Shown one piece after another: positions 39,005 through 51,278 of a stretch of DNA of 64,000 bases; the first letter of the stretch is position 1; each line of letters opens with the position of its first letter. The stretch comes from Streptomyces cinnamoneus (lineage in GTDB: Bacteria > Actinomycetota > Actinomycetes > Streptomycetales > Streptomycetaceae). The stretch lies in NCBI RefSeq assembly GCF_002939475.1, contig NZ_PKFQ01000001.1, positions 2,787,001 to 2,851,000 of the forward strand. Reading direction: 5' to 3'. The notes beneath the pieces were generated by a model that was not told the origin of the DNA, made no database searches, and saw nothing but the letters and a program-made list of their open reading frames with translations. A program made the translations under genes and the position numbers.

Positions 39005-39628
39005 TCACGCCGGCTCGCCCGGCACCGGCGGGGCGGCGGGCCGCAGCCAGGGGTCCAGCACGGTCCGGGCCGTGCCGCGCCTGGCGTCCCACGTGCCGTA
39101 GCGCGGGTTGACGTCGACGTGCAGGGCGTCGGAGGTCTGCGCCAGGACCTGGTTGGCCCGGGCCGTGCCCAGCTTGTCGTTCAGCTTGCTGTGGGTGAGG
39201 TCCATCGCGAGGGCCTGGTCGATCCGGTCGGGGGCGATGCCGAGCGCGAGGAACCGGTCCTCGGTCGCCGCGGCGCCGCCGTTGGCCTTCTCCACCCGGG
39301 TGCGCTGCTCCTGGAGCTCGCGCCGGGTGACCTCCACGCCGTGGTCGCGGCCGGCCTGGGCCACGATCCGGTCCTGGACGAGCCGGATCAGGGTGTCCTG
39401 GCCGAGCCGGGCGCTGTTGGCCAGCAGCTGCTGGCCCTGGGGCGAGGAGCGCTGGGCCTCGCGGACGTCCTCCACCTCGCCCTGCAACTGCGACACGGTG
39501 ATCCGGTCCTTGCCCACGACGGCCGCGGCCCCCGGGTGCGCCGTGGATCCGCACGCGGTGAGCAGGGGCACCGCGGCGAGCAGCCCGGCGGCGGTGGAGA
39601 CGGAGAGCGCTGTCCTGCGGCGGAACAT
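39005..39628 (-). CDS. SurA N-terminal-domain-like lipoprotein
   Basis: 207-residue probable lipoprotein foldase/chaperone. The signal peptide ends in the lipobox LLTAC (TAAGLLAAVPLLTACGS), followed by a SurA-N-like helical region with VGKDRITVSQLQGEVEDVRE, LIRLVQDRIVAQAGRDHGVEV and RELQEQRTRVEKANGG. There is no parvulin domain, so a chaperone rather than isomerase role is likely. The ATG at 39628 is preceded by GGGAGG. The gene lies 36 bp upstream of mazG on the same strand and is probably cotranscribed with it. Confidence 0.85.
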   Translation of the reverse strand: MFRRRTALSVSTAAGLLAAVPLLTACGSTAHPGAAAVVGKDRITVSQLQGEVEDVREAQRSSPQGQQLLANSARLGQDTLIRLVQDRIVAQAGRDHGVEVTRRELQEQRTRVEKANGGAAATEDRFLALGIAPDRIDQALAMDLTHSKLNDKLGTARANQVLAQTSDALHVDVNPRYGTWDARRGTARTVLDPWLRPAAPPVPGEPA

Positions 39629-39912
39629 GAAGCCTCCCGGCAAAGATCGTGTCATCGACCTGCGGTGATCGATGGTAGGGAGTCCGGTTGGCCGAAGCCA
39701 CTGATTCGGCCAACGATTGCAGGGGTGTTGGGATGCGGCGCGTCGCGCGTCCTCGTCCGTCCGGGGCGTCGCCGGCCGCCCAGGCGGCCGGGCTCCGCGG
39801 CCCGCGGGGCCGCCGTCGCCGCCCCGTCCTGTGGACGGGGCCCCTCCGCGCCTGGTCAGGCCCTCATCTGTCCCAGCCACTGGAGGGCGTGCCGGATCTC
39901 GGACGGCAGGGG

Positions 39913-40089
39913 GTGGTGCGGGCCGTGCAGGCGCTCGGCGTCGCGCAGGAGAGCGACGAGGACACCCTGCGCGGCGTCGAGTCGGTCATCGCCGACGAGA
40001 ACGTCGCGGGGAACGGAGTCGTGACCATTGCCGCCGGGGACGCATACTTCAAGACCAGCGGATGCACTGATGGGACGAAAACCGGCTGA
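39913..40089 (+). pseudogene. Probable 3' remnant of a small secreted-protein gene
   Basis: The plus frame ending at 40089 reads GVESVIADENVAGNGVVTIA followed by AGDAYFKTSGC, which resembles the C-terminal end of a common actinobacterial secreted-protein domain (pattern IIANxNxxGxxxVTI, then FxTSGC). Upstream in frame the sequence becomes Arg/Pro-rich with no signal peptide or domain, so only the tail remains. The opposite strand is also open (39856-40134, GTG start, ending RHALQWLGQMRA) and could be an alternative small gene. The rest of the 580-bp gap 39629-40208 shows no supportable gene. Confidence 0.35.
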
Positions 40090-40208
40090 ACCGGATGACG
40101 TGGGCGACTCGTCTCCGAGTGGGAGGCCGGACACCCGGCAGGCTTCGCGGCGCAGCGCGGCAGCGATCACAACAGGGCCCACGGCCCGACCGGAGGAGAG
40201 GACCACCC

Positions 40209-41660
40209 ATGGACTCGGCCACCGCCGACGTTTCGGCACCGGGCCGGAGCACCGCCGGGGCCCCGCGGCCAGGGCCCTCATGGCCCGCACGGCTGCGCTC
40301 GCCGCGCCTGGACCCGTACTGGCTGAGCGGCGTCCTCTTCCTTCTCTACACGACACTGTCGGTCTGCCGGCACCGGCGGATGCTCACCATGTCCTGGGAC
40401 CTGGGCATCTTCGAACAGGCCATACGGGGGTACGCACAGCTCCAGGCCCCCATAGCGGACCTCAAGGGGCCGGGCACCAACATCCTCGGCGACCACTTCA
40501 GCCCCGTCACCGCGCTGGTGGCCCCCTTCTACCGGGCCTTCCCCACCCCCGTGACCCTGCTCGTCGTGCAGGCGGCGCTCTTCGCGCTGTCCGCCATACC
40601 GGTGACCCGGCTCGCCGCCCGGCTGCTCGGCAGGGGCCGGGGGCTCGCCCTGGGAGCCGCGTACGGCCTGTCCTGGGGGGTGCAGCGGGCCGTCGACTTC
40701 GACTTCCACGAGATCGCCTTCGCGATGCCGCTGCTCGCCTTCTCCCTGGAGGCGGTGGTGCGCGGGCGCTGGCGGGCCGCGTTCTGCTGGGCCGTCCCGC
40801 TGGTGCTGGTCAAGGAGGACATGGGGGTCACCGTCGCGGCCATCGGGGTGCTGATGCTGGTGCGGCTGCGCCGCGGCGGACGGGATCGACGGGCTGTGGC
40901 CCTGGCCGCCGGGCTGGTGGCCTTCGGGCTCGCCGCCGCCGTCCTCGCCCTCGGCGTGATCATCCCCGGTTTCAACAGCGGCGGCTCCTACGACTACTGG
41001 AACAAGCTCAGCGCCGACCAGGGACCCGCGCCGACCATCCCCTTCGAGACCGCGGCCCGCACCCTGCTGTGGACCCTGCTGCCCACCACCGGGCTGCTGG
41101 CCCTGCGCTCCCCGGTGCTGCTCGTCACCCTGCCCACGCTCGGCTGGCGGTTCGCCTCCCACGAGGAGCACTACTGGGGCACCGACTGGCACTACAGCGC
41201 CGTGCTGATGCCGGTCGTGTTCGTCGCCCTGGCCGACGCGCTCGCCACGGCATACGACAGCCGCCGGCCGTGGCTGCGCAGGTACGCCGCCCAGCTGCCC
41301 GCCGCCGTGGTCGCCGCAGCCTGCGCGCTCAGCGTGTCACTGCCGCTCTACAGCCTCACCATGCCCGACACCTACCGGATACCCCCGGGCGTCAAGGCCG
41401 CCGAGCGGCTCCTGGACCGCATCCCCGACGGCGCCACCGTCGAGACCGACGTCGGGCCGATAAGCCGGCTCGTCAACCGCTGCCGCGTCTTCTGGATAGG
41501 CGACACCCGGGGCATCGACCCGGACTACGTCGCCCAGCACCGGGGCGACGGCAGGACCGACGCGGACCTCGTCGCCGAGGCACAGCGGATGCACCCCGGG
41601 GCCGAGTACGCCCCCGTCGGCAACGAGGGCGGCTACACGGTGCTCAAGCGCATCCGGTAA
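40209..41660 (+). CDS. DUF2079 family multispan membrane protein
   Basis: 483-residue integral membrane protein with about nine to ten helices (LSGVLFLLYTTLSVC; FPTPVTLLVVQAALFALSAI; ALAAGLVAFGLAAAVLALGV among them) and a soluble C-terminal 90 residues. The family signatures MSWDLGIFEQAIRGYA, NILGDHFSPVTALVAPFY and FDFHEIAFAMPLLAF resemble GT-C glycosyltransferase-like loops with conserved acidic residues. The ATG at 40209 follows GGAGGAGAGGA. Role unknown; related proteins occur beside cell-envelope glycan genes. It converges with mfd across a terminator. Confidence 0.88.
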   Translation: MDSATADVSAPGRSTAGAPRPGPSWPARLRSPRLDPYWLSGVLFLLYTTLSVCRHRRMLTMSWDLGIFEQAIRGYAQLQAPIADLKGPGTNILGDHFSPVTALVAPFYRAFPTPVTLLVVQAALFALSAIPVTRLAARLLGRGRGLALGAAYGLSWGVQRAVDFDFHEIAFAMPLLAFSLEAVVRGRWRAAFCWAVPLVLVKEDMGVTVAAIGVLMLVRLRRGGRDRRAVALAAGLVAFGLAAAVLALGVIIPGFNSGGSYDYWNKLSADQGPAPTIPFETAARTLLWTLLPTTGLLALRSPVLLVTLPTLGWRFASHEEHYWGTDWHYSAVLMPVVFVALADALATAYDSRRPWLRRYAAQLPAAVVAAACALSVSLPLYSLTMPDTYRIPPGVKAAERLLDRIPDGATVETDVGPISRLVNRCRVFWIGDTRGIDPDYVAQHRGDGRTDADLVAEAQRMHPGAEYAPVGNEGGYTVLKRIR

Positions 41661-41673
41661 CCGCCCCCGCCGG

Positions 41674-41699
41674 ACGCCGGCGAGCCCTCCCGCCGGCGT
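41674..41699. terminator. Bidirectional terminator between DUF2079 gene and mfd
   Basis: Nine-bp perfect stem ACGCCGGCG/CGCCGGCGT with an 8-base loop, in the 44-bp gap between two convergent stops. Confidence 0.78.
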
Positions 41700-41704
41700 G
41701 GGCC

Positions 41705-45238
<3,534 letters not shown>

Positions 45239-45371
45239 GGAGAGTTTTCCCGTCCCGGGGGTGGACAACGCGAACGGCCCGACGCGGGCCGTACGGGCCG
45301 TGCCGGGGGGTTCCAGACTACGACGGGGCGGTGACAGGCGCCGGGCGCCGACCGGGGGGGCGCCCGGAGCG

Positions 45372-45514
45372 GGGCGGGGGCGAAGCCCCTCGCCTCCCGT
45401 GAGGACTGGTCGCCGGTGCGGCGGGGGTGGGGGCCGGGTCCCGCCCTTGCGCCCTTCCTTTTCCCGGGGGCAGGCCCCGGCCCCGCCGGGAGGCGAGGGG
45501 CTTCGCCCCCGCCC
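45372..45514. repeat. 28-bp perfect inverted repeat upstream of mfd
   Basis: Positions 45372-45399 and 45487-45514 are exact reverse complements (arm starting GGGCGGGGGCGAAGCCCCTC), 87 bp apart. Each arm also folds on itself (GGGGC/GCCCC around a 3-base loop). The repeat fills the 352-bp gap between mfd and the exporter 2 permease gene; besides serving as terminator for the permease gene it could be a dispersed REP-like element. No gene is seen in the gap. Confidence 0.85.
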
Positions 45515-45590
45515 GCGCCCGGGAACCCGAGCCGGCCCGGTCCCGCACCCCCGTGGCGGGACCGGGCCGGCCGGCCGGCGGGTGGGGTGA

Positions 45591-48155
45591 TCAGTCCGTC
45601 GCGATCGCGTTCAGGACGTTCATCCGTCCCGCCCGGAAGGCCGGGACGAGCGCGGCCAGCAGACCCACCACGGCGGAGCCGAGGAAGACCGCGGTGATCG
45701 TCGGCCAGGGGATGTCCAGGACGCCGAGGCCCTCCATGGCCAGCAGCTTCTGGGAGGTGGCACCCCAGGCCATGCCGAGGCCGAGGCCCAGCAGGGCGCC
45801 GAAGAGGGCGATGACCACCGACTCCAGGCGGATCATGCGGCGCGTCTGGCGGCGGGAGAGGCCGATGGCGCGCAGCAGGCCGATCTCCCGGGTCCGCTCG
45901 ACGACCGACAGGGCCAGGGTGTTCACGACGCCCAGCACCGCCACGATGATCGCCAGGGCCAGCAGGCCGTAGATCATGTTGAGCAGCTGGTCGACCTGGC
46001 CCTTGATGAGCTCCTTGTAGTCGGCCTGGTCCCGGACCTTGATCTGCGGGTAGTCGGCGACCGCGGCCTTGAGGGACGCGGCGGCCTCCTTCGCCCGGCC
46101 GTCGGCGGCCTTGGCGAGGATCATCCCGGTCAGCGGCATCTTGTCGGCCGGGAGGTAGCTGGCCGCGGTGGCGATGCCCGTGTACAGCGCGCCCTTGTCG
46201 ATGCTGGTGTCGTCCGAGGTGATCGCGGCGACCTTCAGCCGGGCGGTGCGACCGTCGGTCATGGCGACGGTCAGCCGGTCGCCGAGCCGCACGCCGTGGT
46301 CCTTGGCGTAGCCCTCCGGCACTGCCATGGCGTCCTTGGCGTAGGCGTCGGCCAGCTTGCCCTGGACGGTCTCGGCCCGCACGTCGTCGGCGTAGGTCGG
46401 GTCGGCGGCGGTGAGCCGCTCGGTGGCCGTCCTGCCGTCGGGAGTCGTGATCTTCGCGACCACGTGGGTGTAGCGGGTGAAGTGCTCGACGTTGCCGGCC
46501 GAGGTGACGGCCTTGACCACCGCCGGGCTCAGCGCGTTGTCGTTCTCGGCCTGGATGATGAAGTCCGCGCCCACCGACTTGTCGAGCTGTTGCGTGGCCG
46601 AGGCCACCATCGAGGAGCCCACCACGGACAGCGCGGCGACCAGCGCGAGGCCGATCATCAGGGCGGAGCCCGTGGCGCCCGTACGCCGCGGGTTGCGCAG
46701 CGCGTTGCGCTCGGCGAGGCGGCCGACGGGGCCGAAGAGCCGCAGGACGACCACGCTGACGGCGCGGACGACGTAGCCGGCCAGCAGCGGGCCGACGACC
46801 ACGAAGCCGACCAGCGTCAGCAGCACGCCGACGCCCAGCATCCCCGAACCCGCCGCGGCGCTGTCGGACGTGGCCGCGGCGACCAGCGCCGCGCCGCCCG
46901 CCCCGGTCAGGAGCAGGCCGAGGGCGGCCCGCACCTTGCCGGCCCTGCCGTCGGCGGGGTTGCCGGCGTCGCGCAGGGCGGCCATCGGGGAGATCTTCCC
47001 GGCCCGGCGGGCGGGCAGGTAGGCGGCCAGCACGGTGACGACGACGCCGATGGCCAGGCCCACGACGGGCGTGGTGGCCTTGACGGTCAGGTCGGACGTG
47101 TCGAGCTTCATGCCCATGGAGCCCATGAGCTCCATCAGTCCCACGGCCAGCGCGATGCCGCCGCCGATGCCGAGGACGGATCCGACGACGCCCAGCAGCA
47201 GCGCCTCGGCCAGCACCGACCGGTTGACCTGCTTGCGGCTGGAGCCGATGGCCCGCATCAGGCCGATCTCCCGGGTGCGCTGGGCGACCAGCATGGAGAA
47301 GGTGTTGACGATGAGGAAGACGCCGACGAGCACGGCGATGCCGGCGAAGCCGAGCAGCGCGTACTTCATCACGTCCAGGAAGGAGCCGATGTCCTTCTTG
47401 TTCTCCGCCTTCGTCTCGGCGGCGGTGCGCACGGCGTAGTCCGTGCCGATGGCCGCGGTGACGTTCTTCTTCAGCTGCTCGTCGCTGACGCCGGGGGCGG
47501 CGGTCAGCCCGTAGCCGCTGTACTCGTCGGCGCTGCCGAGGAGCCTGGTCTGGGCGGTGGCGGTGTCGAAGTAGAAGACGGCCGCGCCGGGGTTGGTGGC
47601 CTTGTACGTGGCGATGCCGACGACGGCCACGGTGAAGTCGCCCGGCGTGGCGATCACCCGGAGCTTGTCGCCCTGCTTCACACCGTGCTTGGCGGCGGTG
47701 TCGGAGTCGAGGACGACCTCGCCCGCGCCGTGCGGCTCGTGGCCGCTGGTGATCTCGACGGACTTCTTCTGCCCCTCGTTCCAGTTGGTGCCCACGGTGG
47801 GGGCGCCGGAGGCGGGGCTGAGGCTCTTGTTCCGGCCGTCCGCGACGGTGATCTGCTGGTTGGTGGCGTGGACCTCGACCTCGGCGACGCCCGGCACCTT
47901 GGCGAGGGTGCCCCCGAGGGAGGCGGGGAGGGTCTGCGGTTTGCCGGTCTGCTGGGCGTCGTCGTTCTTCTGCGGGGAGACGCCCACGTCGGAGACGGTG
48001 GAGGAGAAGAGCTTGTCGAAGGTGGTGTTCATGGTGTCGGTGAACACCAGCGTCCCGCAGACGAAGGCCACCGACAGCAGGACCGCGACGGCGGAGAGCG
48101 CCATGCGGCCCTTGTGCGCGAGGAAGTTGCGCAGGGAGGTCTTGAGGACGGTCAC
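45591..48155 (-). CDS. ABC exporter permease, FtsX/MacB superfamily (exporter 2)
   Basis: 854-residue permease with two FtsX units, the same architecture as the protein at 24216-26726. The N-terminal helix MALSAVAVLLSVAFVCGTLV is followed by an outside domain, then DVMKYALLGFAGIAVLVGVF with RTREIGLMRAIGSSRKQV, and at the C terminus LNMIYGLLALAIIVAVLGVV with RTREIGLLRAIGLSRRQT. It ends MNVLNAIATD. The GTG at 48155 overlaps the ATPase stop as GTGA, so the pair is tightly coupled, unlike exporter 1 where 73 bp separate the genes. Substrate unknown. Confidence 0.93.
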   Translation of the reverse strand: MTVLKTSLRNFLAHKGRMALSAVAVLLSVAFVCGTLVFTDTMNTTFDKLFSSTVSDVGVSPQKNDDAQQTGKPQTLPASLGGTLAKVPGVAEVEVHATNQQITVADGRNKSLSPASGAPTVGTNWNEGQKKSVEITSGHEPHGAGEVVLDSDTAAKHGVKQGDKLRVIATPGDFTVAVVGIATYKATNPGAAVFYFDTATAQTRLLGSADEYSGYGLTAAPGVSDEQLKKNVTAAIGTDYAVRTAAETKAENKKDIGSFLDVMKYALLGFAGIAVLVGVFLIVNTFSMLVAQRTREIGLMRAIGSSRKQVNRSVLAEALLLGVVGSVLGIGGGIALAVGLMELMGSMGMKLDTSDLTVKATTPVVGLAIGVVVTVLAAYLPARRAGKISPMAALRDAGNPADGRAGKVRAALGLLLTGAGGAALVAAATSDSAAAGSGMLGVGVLLTLVGFVVVGPLLAGYVVRAVSVVVLRLFGPVGRLAERNALRNPRRTGATGSALMIGLALVAALSVVGSSMVASATQQLDKSVGADFIIQAENDNALSPAVVKAVTSAGNVEHFTRYTHVVAKITTPDGRTATERLTAADPTYADDVRAETVQGKLADAYAKDAMAVPEGYAKDHGVRLGDRLTVAMTDGRTARLKVAAITSDDTSIDKGALYTGIATAASYLPADKMPLTGMILAKAADGRAKEAAASLKAAVADYPQIKVRDQADYKELIKGQVDQLLNMIYGLLALAIIVAVLGVVNTLALSVVERTREIGLLRAIGLSRRQTRRMIRLESVVIALFGALLGLGLGMAWGATSQKLLAMEGLGVLDIPWPTITAVFLGSAVVGLLAALVPAFRAGRMNVLNAIATD

Positions 48156-48940
48156 GACACCCGGCCCCGCGCGTCGAAGTGCTTCATCCGCTCGAAGACC
48201 GCTTCGGCGGTCGGGGCGTACATCTCGTCGACGATCCGGCCGTCCGCGAGGTAGAGGACGCGGTCCGCGTAGGAGGCGGCGACGGCGTCGTGCGTCACCA
48301 TGACGATGGTCTGGCCCAGCTCGTCCACCGAGCGGCGCAGGAAGCCCAGCACCTCGGCTCCGGCCCGGGAGTCCAGGTTGCCGGTCGGCTCGTCACCGAA
48401 GATGATCTCGGGCCGGGCGGCCAGGGCGCGGGCGACGGCCACGCGCTGCTGCTGGCCGCCGGAGAGCTGGTTCGGGCGGTGCTTCAGCCGCCCGGCCAGG
48501 CCCACGGTCTCCACGACCCGCTCCAGCCACTGCCGGTCGGGCTTGCGGCCGGCGATGTCCATGGGGAGCGTGATGTTCTCGATGGCGTTGAGCGTCGGGA
48601 GCAGGTTGAACGCCTGGAAGATGAAACCGATCCGGTCCCGCCGCAGCCGCGTCAGCTTCTTGTCGTTGAGCGCGGTGAGCTCGGTGTCGTCGATGAATAT
48701 CTGCCCCGAGGTGATGGTGTCGAGCCCCGCGAGGCAGTGCATCAGCGTCGACTTGCCCGAGCCCGAGGGGCCCATGATGGCGGTGAACTGCCCGCGGGCG
48801 ATGTCCACGTCCACGTGGTCGAGCGCCACGACGCGAGTCTCCCCCGACCCGTACGCCTTGACGACCTGCCGGGCCCTCGCCGCGACGGCCGTACGCCCTC
48901 CGCTGCCCCCGGTCCTGGGAATCGATACAGCCGTAGCCAC
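48152..48940 (-). CDS. ABC exporter ATPase, MacB/LolD type (exporter 2)
   Basis: 262-residue ATPase closely similar to that at 23360-24142, sharing the long segment LPMDIAGRKPDR and the C-terminal pattern MKHFDARGRVS/MKRFDAKGRTS. Walker A is GPSGSGKST, signature LSGGQQQR, Walker B IIFGDEP, H-loop MVTHD. The GTG at 48940 (start VATAVSIPRTGG) follows AAGGA; the frame is open further upstream but without a start site. The 48941-49394 gap holds the shared TCTCCTACCC element, a small dyad ACCCC-CTA-GGGGT (49156-49168), and the promoter of the transglycosylase; no gene seen. Confidence 0.94.
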   Translation of the reverse strand: MATAVSIPRTGGSGGRTAVAARARQVVKAYGSGETRVVALDHVDVDIARGQFTAIMGPSGSGKSTLMHCLAGLDTITSGQIFIDDTELTALNDKKLTRLRRDRIGFIFQAFNLLPTLNAIENITLPMDIAGRKPDRQWLERVVETVGLAGRLKHRPNQLSGGQQQRVAVARALAARPEIIFGDEPTGNLDSRAGAEVLGFLRRSVDELGQTIVMVTHDAVAASYADRVLYLADGRIVDEMYAPTAEAVFERMKHFDARGRVS

Positions 48941-49134
48941 GGTTTCCTTCTCTCTTTCCGCTGGGTGTGCGACCTGCCCCGGTACGACGACAAGCCTGCT
49001 GGAGCCGGGCGGCGGCCACGATGGTGCCCGTCCGTCTCTTCGAGGTGGGGACAGCCCCACCCCGGCCCCCCGGCCGCCCATAAGAACCTACGGAGCCGAG
49101 GGGCCGTGCTCCCTCCTGCTGGGGTACGAACCGC

Positions 49135-49144
49135 GGGTAGGAGA
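49135..49144 (-). promoter_or_regulatory. TCTCCTACCC element upstream of ABC exporter 2
   Basis: The minus strand carries TCTCCTACCC about 195 bp upstream of the exporter 2 ATPase start, identical to 23216-23225 and in the same orientation relative to its operon. It is a candidate shared operator. Confidence 0.3.
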
Positions 49145-49394
49145 ACGTACGGAGGACCCCCTAGGGGTTGCGGTCTTGCGCAGCGGCGGCTTCTCGGGGT
49201 TCGCTACGCAGGCGGTACGCACAACGACGGACGCGCCGACTCCTGCGGGGGAACGCCTGGCGAAGAGCCCGTGAAGCCGTGCCCCGGGCAAGACAATTGG
49301 GGCCGGAGAGAATTAGTGTTCGCATCACAGGCTGAGGGGGGCTGACGTGCGACCCCCTTCACACGGCCGCCGGTCTCCCAAGGAAGCAGCCTCC

Positions 49395-51194
49395 GTGAAG
49401 ATACTTCGTACTCGCGCTGCCAGCGTCTCCCGCCAGGGACTGTGTGCCGCACTGCTCGTGGCCGGCCTCACCACGGCCGCGGTCGGCGCCAGCCCGCCGC
49501 ACAGAGCCGTCGGCGGCGGCGACCCGTCGCCCGGCTCCGACAACCCGCAGAGCCGCCCGCACGGCAACCCCAACCTCACCCTCCCCGACCTCAGGCCCAA
49601 GCCCGGCGCCTCCGGCAAGCCCGCCGACGGCCAACTGCCGCCCGGCGGCGAGAACTCCGGCATCCCGGCGACCGCTCTGGCCGCCTACAAGAACGCCGAG
49701 ACCATCGCCAAGGAGAAGTACCCGAACTGCCACATCCCCTGGCAGCTCGTCGCGGGCATCGGCAAGGTGGAGTCGGAGCACGGCGCCCTGGGCGGCCGGA
49801 TGAACCCCGACGGCCGGACGGAGCACCGCATCCTCGGCCCCCGCCTGACGGGCGGCGAGTTCGCGAGGATCACGGACACCGACGGCGGCCGCTGGGACGG
49901 CGACAAGGAGTACGACCGCGCGGTCGGCCCCACCCAGTTCATCCCCTCCACGTGGCAGACCTCGGGTGCCGACGGCAACGGCGACGGCGTCCAGGACCCC
50001 AACAACATCTTCGACGCCGCCGCGGCCACGGCCGGTTACCTGTGCTCCTACAACAGGGACCTGACCCGGGCGTCCGACCTCGACAAGGCGATCCTCAGCT
50101 ACAACAACTCCCGCGAGTACGTGAAGGCCGTGCTCGCCTGGGCGCGCACGTACGAGGGCGGGAGCGTCAGCGTCCTGCCCGACCCCACGGCGGGCGCCCC
50201 CTACAACCCGGGCGCGAGCCCCACGCCGTCCCAGCCGGGCGGCGGCAGCGGAACCGGCAACTCCGGTTCCACCGGCCACCCCGGCACGTCGAAGCCCTCG
50301 GAAAGCGGCAAGCCGAGCCAGTCCGGCCAGCGGCCCAAGCCCGGCACCCCCGGCGGCTCCGGCAAGCCCACCGAGCCCAACAAGCCGACCAATCCCGGCG
50401 ATTCCGGCAAGCCGAACAAGCCGGGCGGCGGCGACAACGGCAGCGACACCAAGCCCAAGCCCCCGGCCCCCGTCACCCGCCTCGACCGCGTGGGCGACGA
50501 CAAGCTGGAGGCCACGGCGGGCGAGACCTTCACCCAGCAGCCGCGCGTACGGGCCCTCGACCGCGACGGCAAGCCCGCACCCGACGGCACCGTCGTCCGC
50601 TTCGAGGTCATCGGCCTGGAGACCGGCGCCCGCTTCCCCGACGACCAGCGCACCGCCCTCGTCCGCACCGGCAAGGACGGCACCGCCACCGCACCCAAGC
50701 TCCTGGCCGGCGACAAGCCCGGCACGTTCACCGTGCGCGCCATGGTCGAGGGCAAGGACGGCGCGAAGATCGCCCCCGTCGACTACGCCGCCACCGTCAA
50801 GGCCGCCCCCGCCCCGCACGCCGACACGATCACGCCGGTGGACGAGAGCCCCCTCAAGGCCGCACCCAACAGCTCCTTCACCAAGAAGATCCAGCTCAAG
50901 GCGCTCGCCGCGAAGCAGCCCGTCGCCGGCACCGTGATCACGGCCACCGTGCTCGACGCCGACGGCAAGACCCCGGCCAAGACCGGCCCGTACGTCAAGG
51001 ACGCCGACGGCAAGCCGCGGCGCACGTTCACCCTCGCCAAGACCGACGAGAACGGACTGGTCACCCTGCCCGCCCTGTACACCGACGGGCAGACCGGGAC
51101 GTTCATCCTCAAACTCACCACCGAGGACGGCGTCACCCGCACCCTCACGCTGACCGTCGAGACCCCGGCCGCCCCGCAGAAGCCGGCCACGTAG
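49395..51194 (+). CDS. Secreted lytic murein transglycosylase with C-terminal Ig-like repeats
   Basis: 599-residue exported protein. The signal peptide is in the first 35 residues (LCAALLVAGLTTAAVG). An SLT_2-type lytic transglycosylase domain lies at about residues 80-255, with the catalytic Glu in AGIGKVESEHGALGG and DRAVGPTQFIPSTWQ and AILSYNNSREYVKAVL. A Pro/Gly/Ser/Lys linker with GKP repeats follows, then two Ig-like (Big-1-like) domains from about residue 360 (FTQQPRVRALDRDGKPAPDG; FTKKIQLKALAAKQPVAG). The GTG at 49395 has AAGGAAG upstream. It would cut peptidoglycan, and the repeats may reach the envelope surface. Confidence 0.88.
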   Translation: MKILRTRAASVSRQGLCAALLVAGLTTAAVGASPPHRAVGGGDPSPGSDNPQSRPHGNPNLTLPDLRPKPGASGKPADGQLPPGGENSGIPATALAAYKNAETIAKEKYPNCHIPWQLVAGIGKVESEHGALGGRMNPDGRTEHRILGPRLTGGEFARITDTDGGRWDGDKEYDRAVGPTQFIPSTWQTSGADGNGDGVQDPNNIFDAAAATAGYLCSYNRDLTRASDLDKAILSYNNSREYVKAVLAWARTYEGGSVSVLPDPTAGAPYNPGASPTPSQPGGGSGTGNSGSTGHPGTSKPSESGKPSQSGQRPKPGTPGGSGKPTEPNKPTNPGDSGKPNKPGGGDNGSDTKPKPPAPVTRLDRVGDDKLEATAGETFTQQPRVRALDRDGKPAPDGTVVRFEVIGLETGARFPDDQRTALVRTGKDGTATAPKLLAGDKPGTFTVRAMVEGKDGAKIAPVDYAATVKAAPAPHADTITPVDESPLKAAPNSSFTKKIQLKALAAKQPVAGTVITATVLDADGKTPAKTGPYVKDADGKPRRTFTLAKTDENGLVTLPALYTDGQTGTFILKLTTEDGVTRTLTLTVETPAAPQKPAT

Positions 51195-51278
51195 GCAACC
51201 GCGGTCCTGCCCGTTCCCCCCGGGGGGCGGGCAGGACGGCCGCGGCGTCCCGCACGCCACCGCCGAGGGCGCGCGACG

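Noticed and set aside
49141..49170. ACCCC-CTA-GGGGT dyad as an exporter 2 operator
   Set aside because: Arms are only 5 bp and such short GC dyads are frequent here; kept only as a remark in the ATPase entry.
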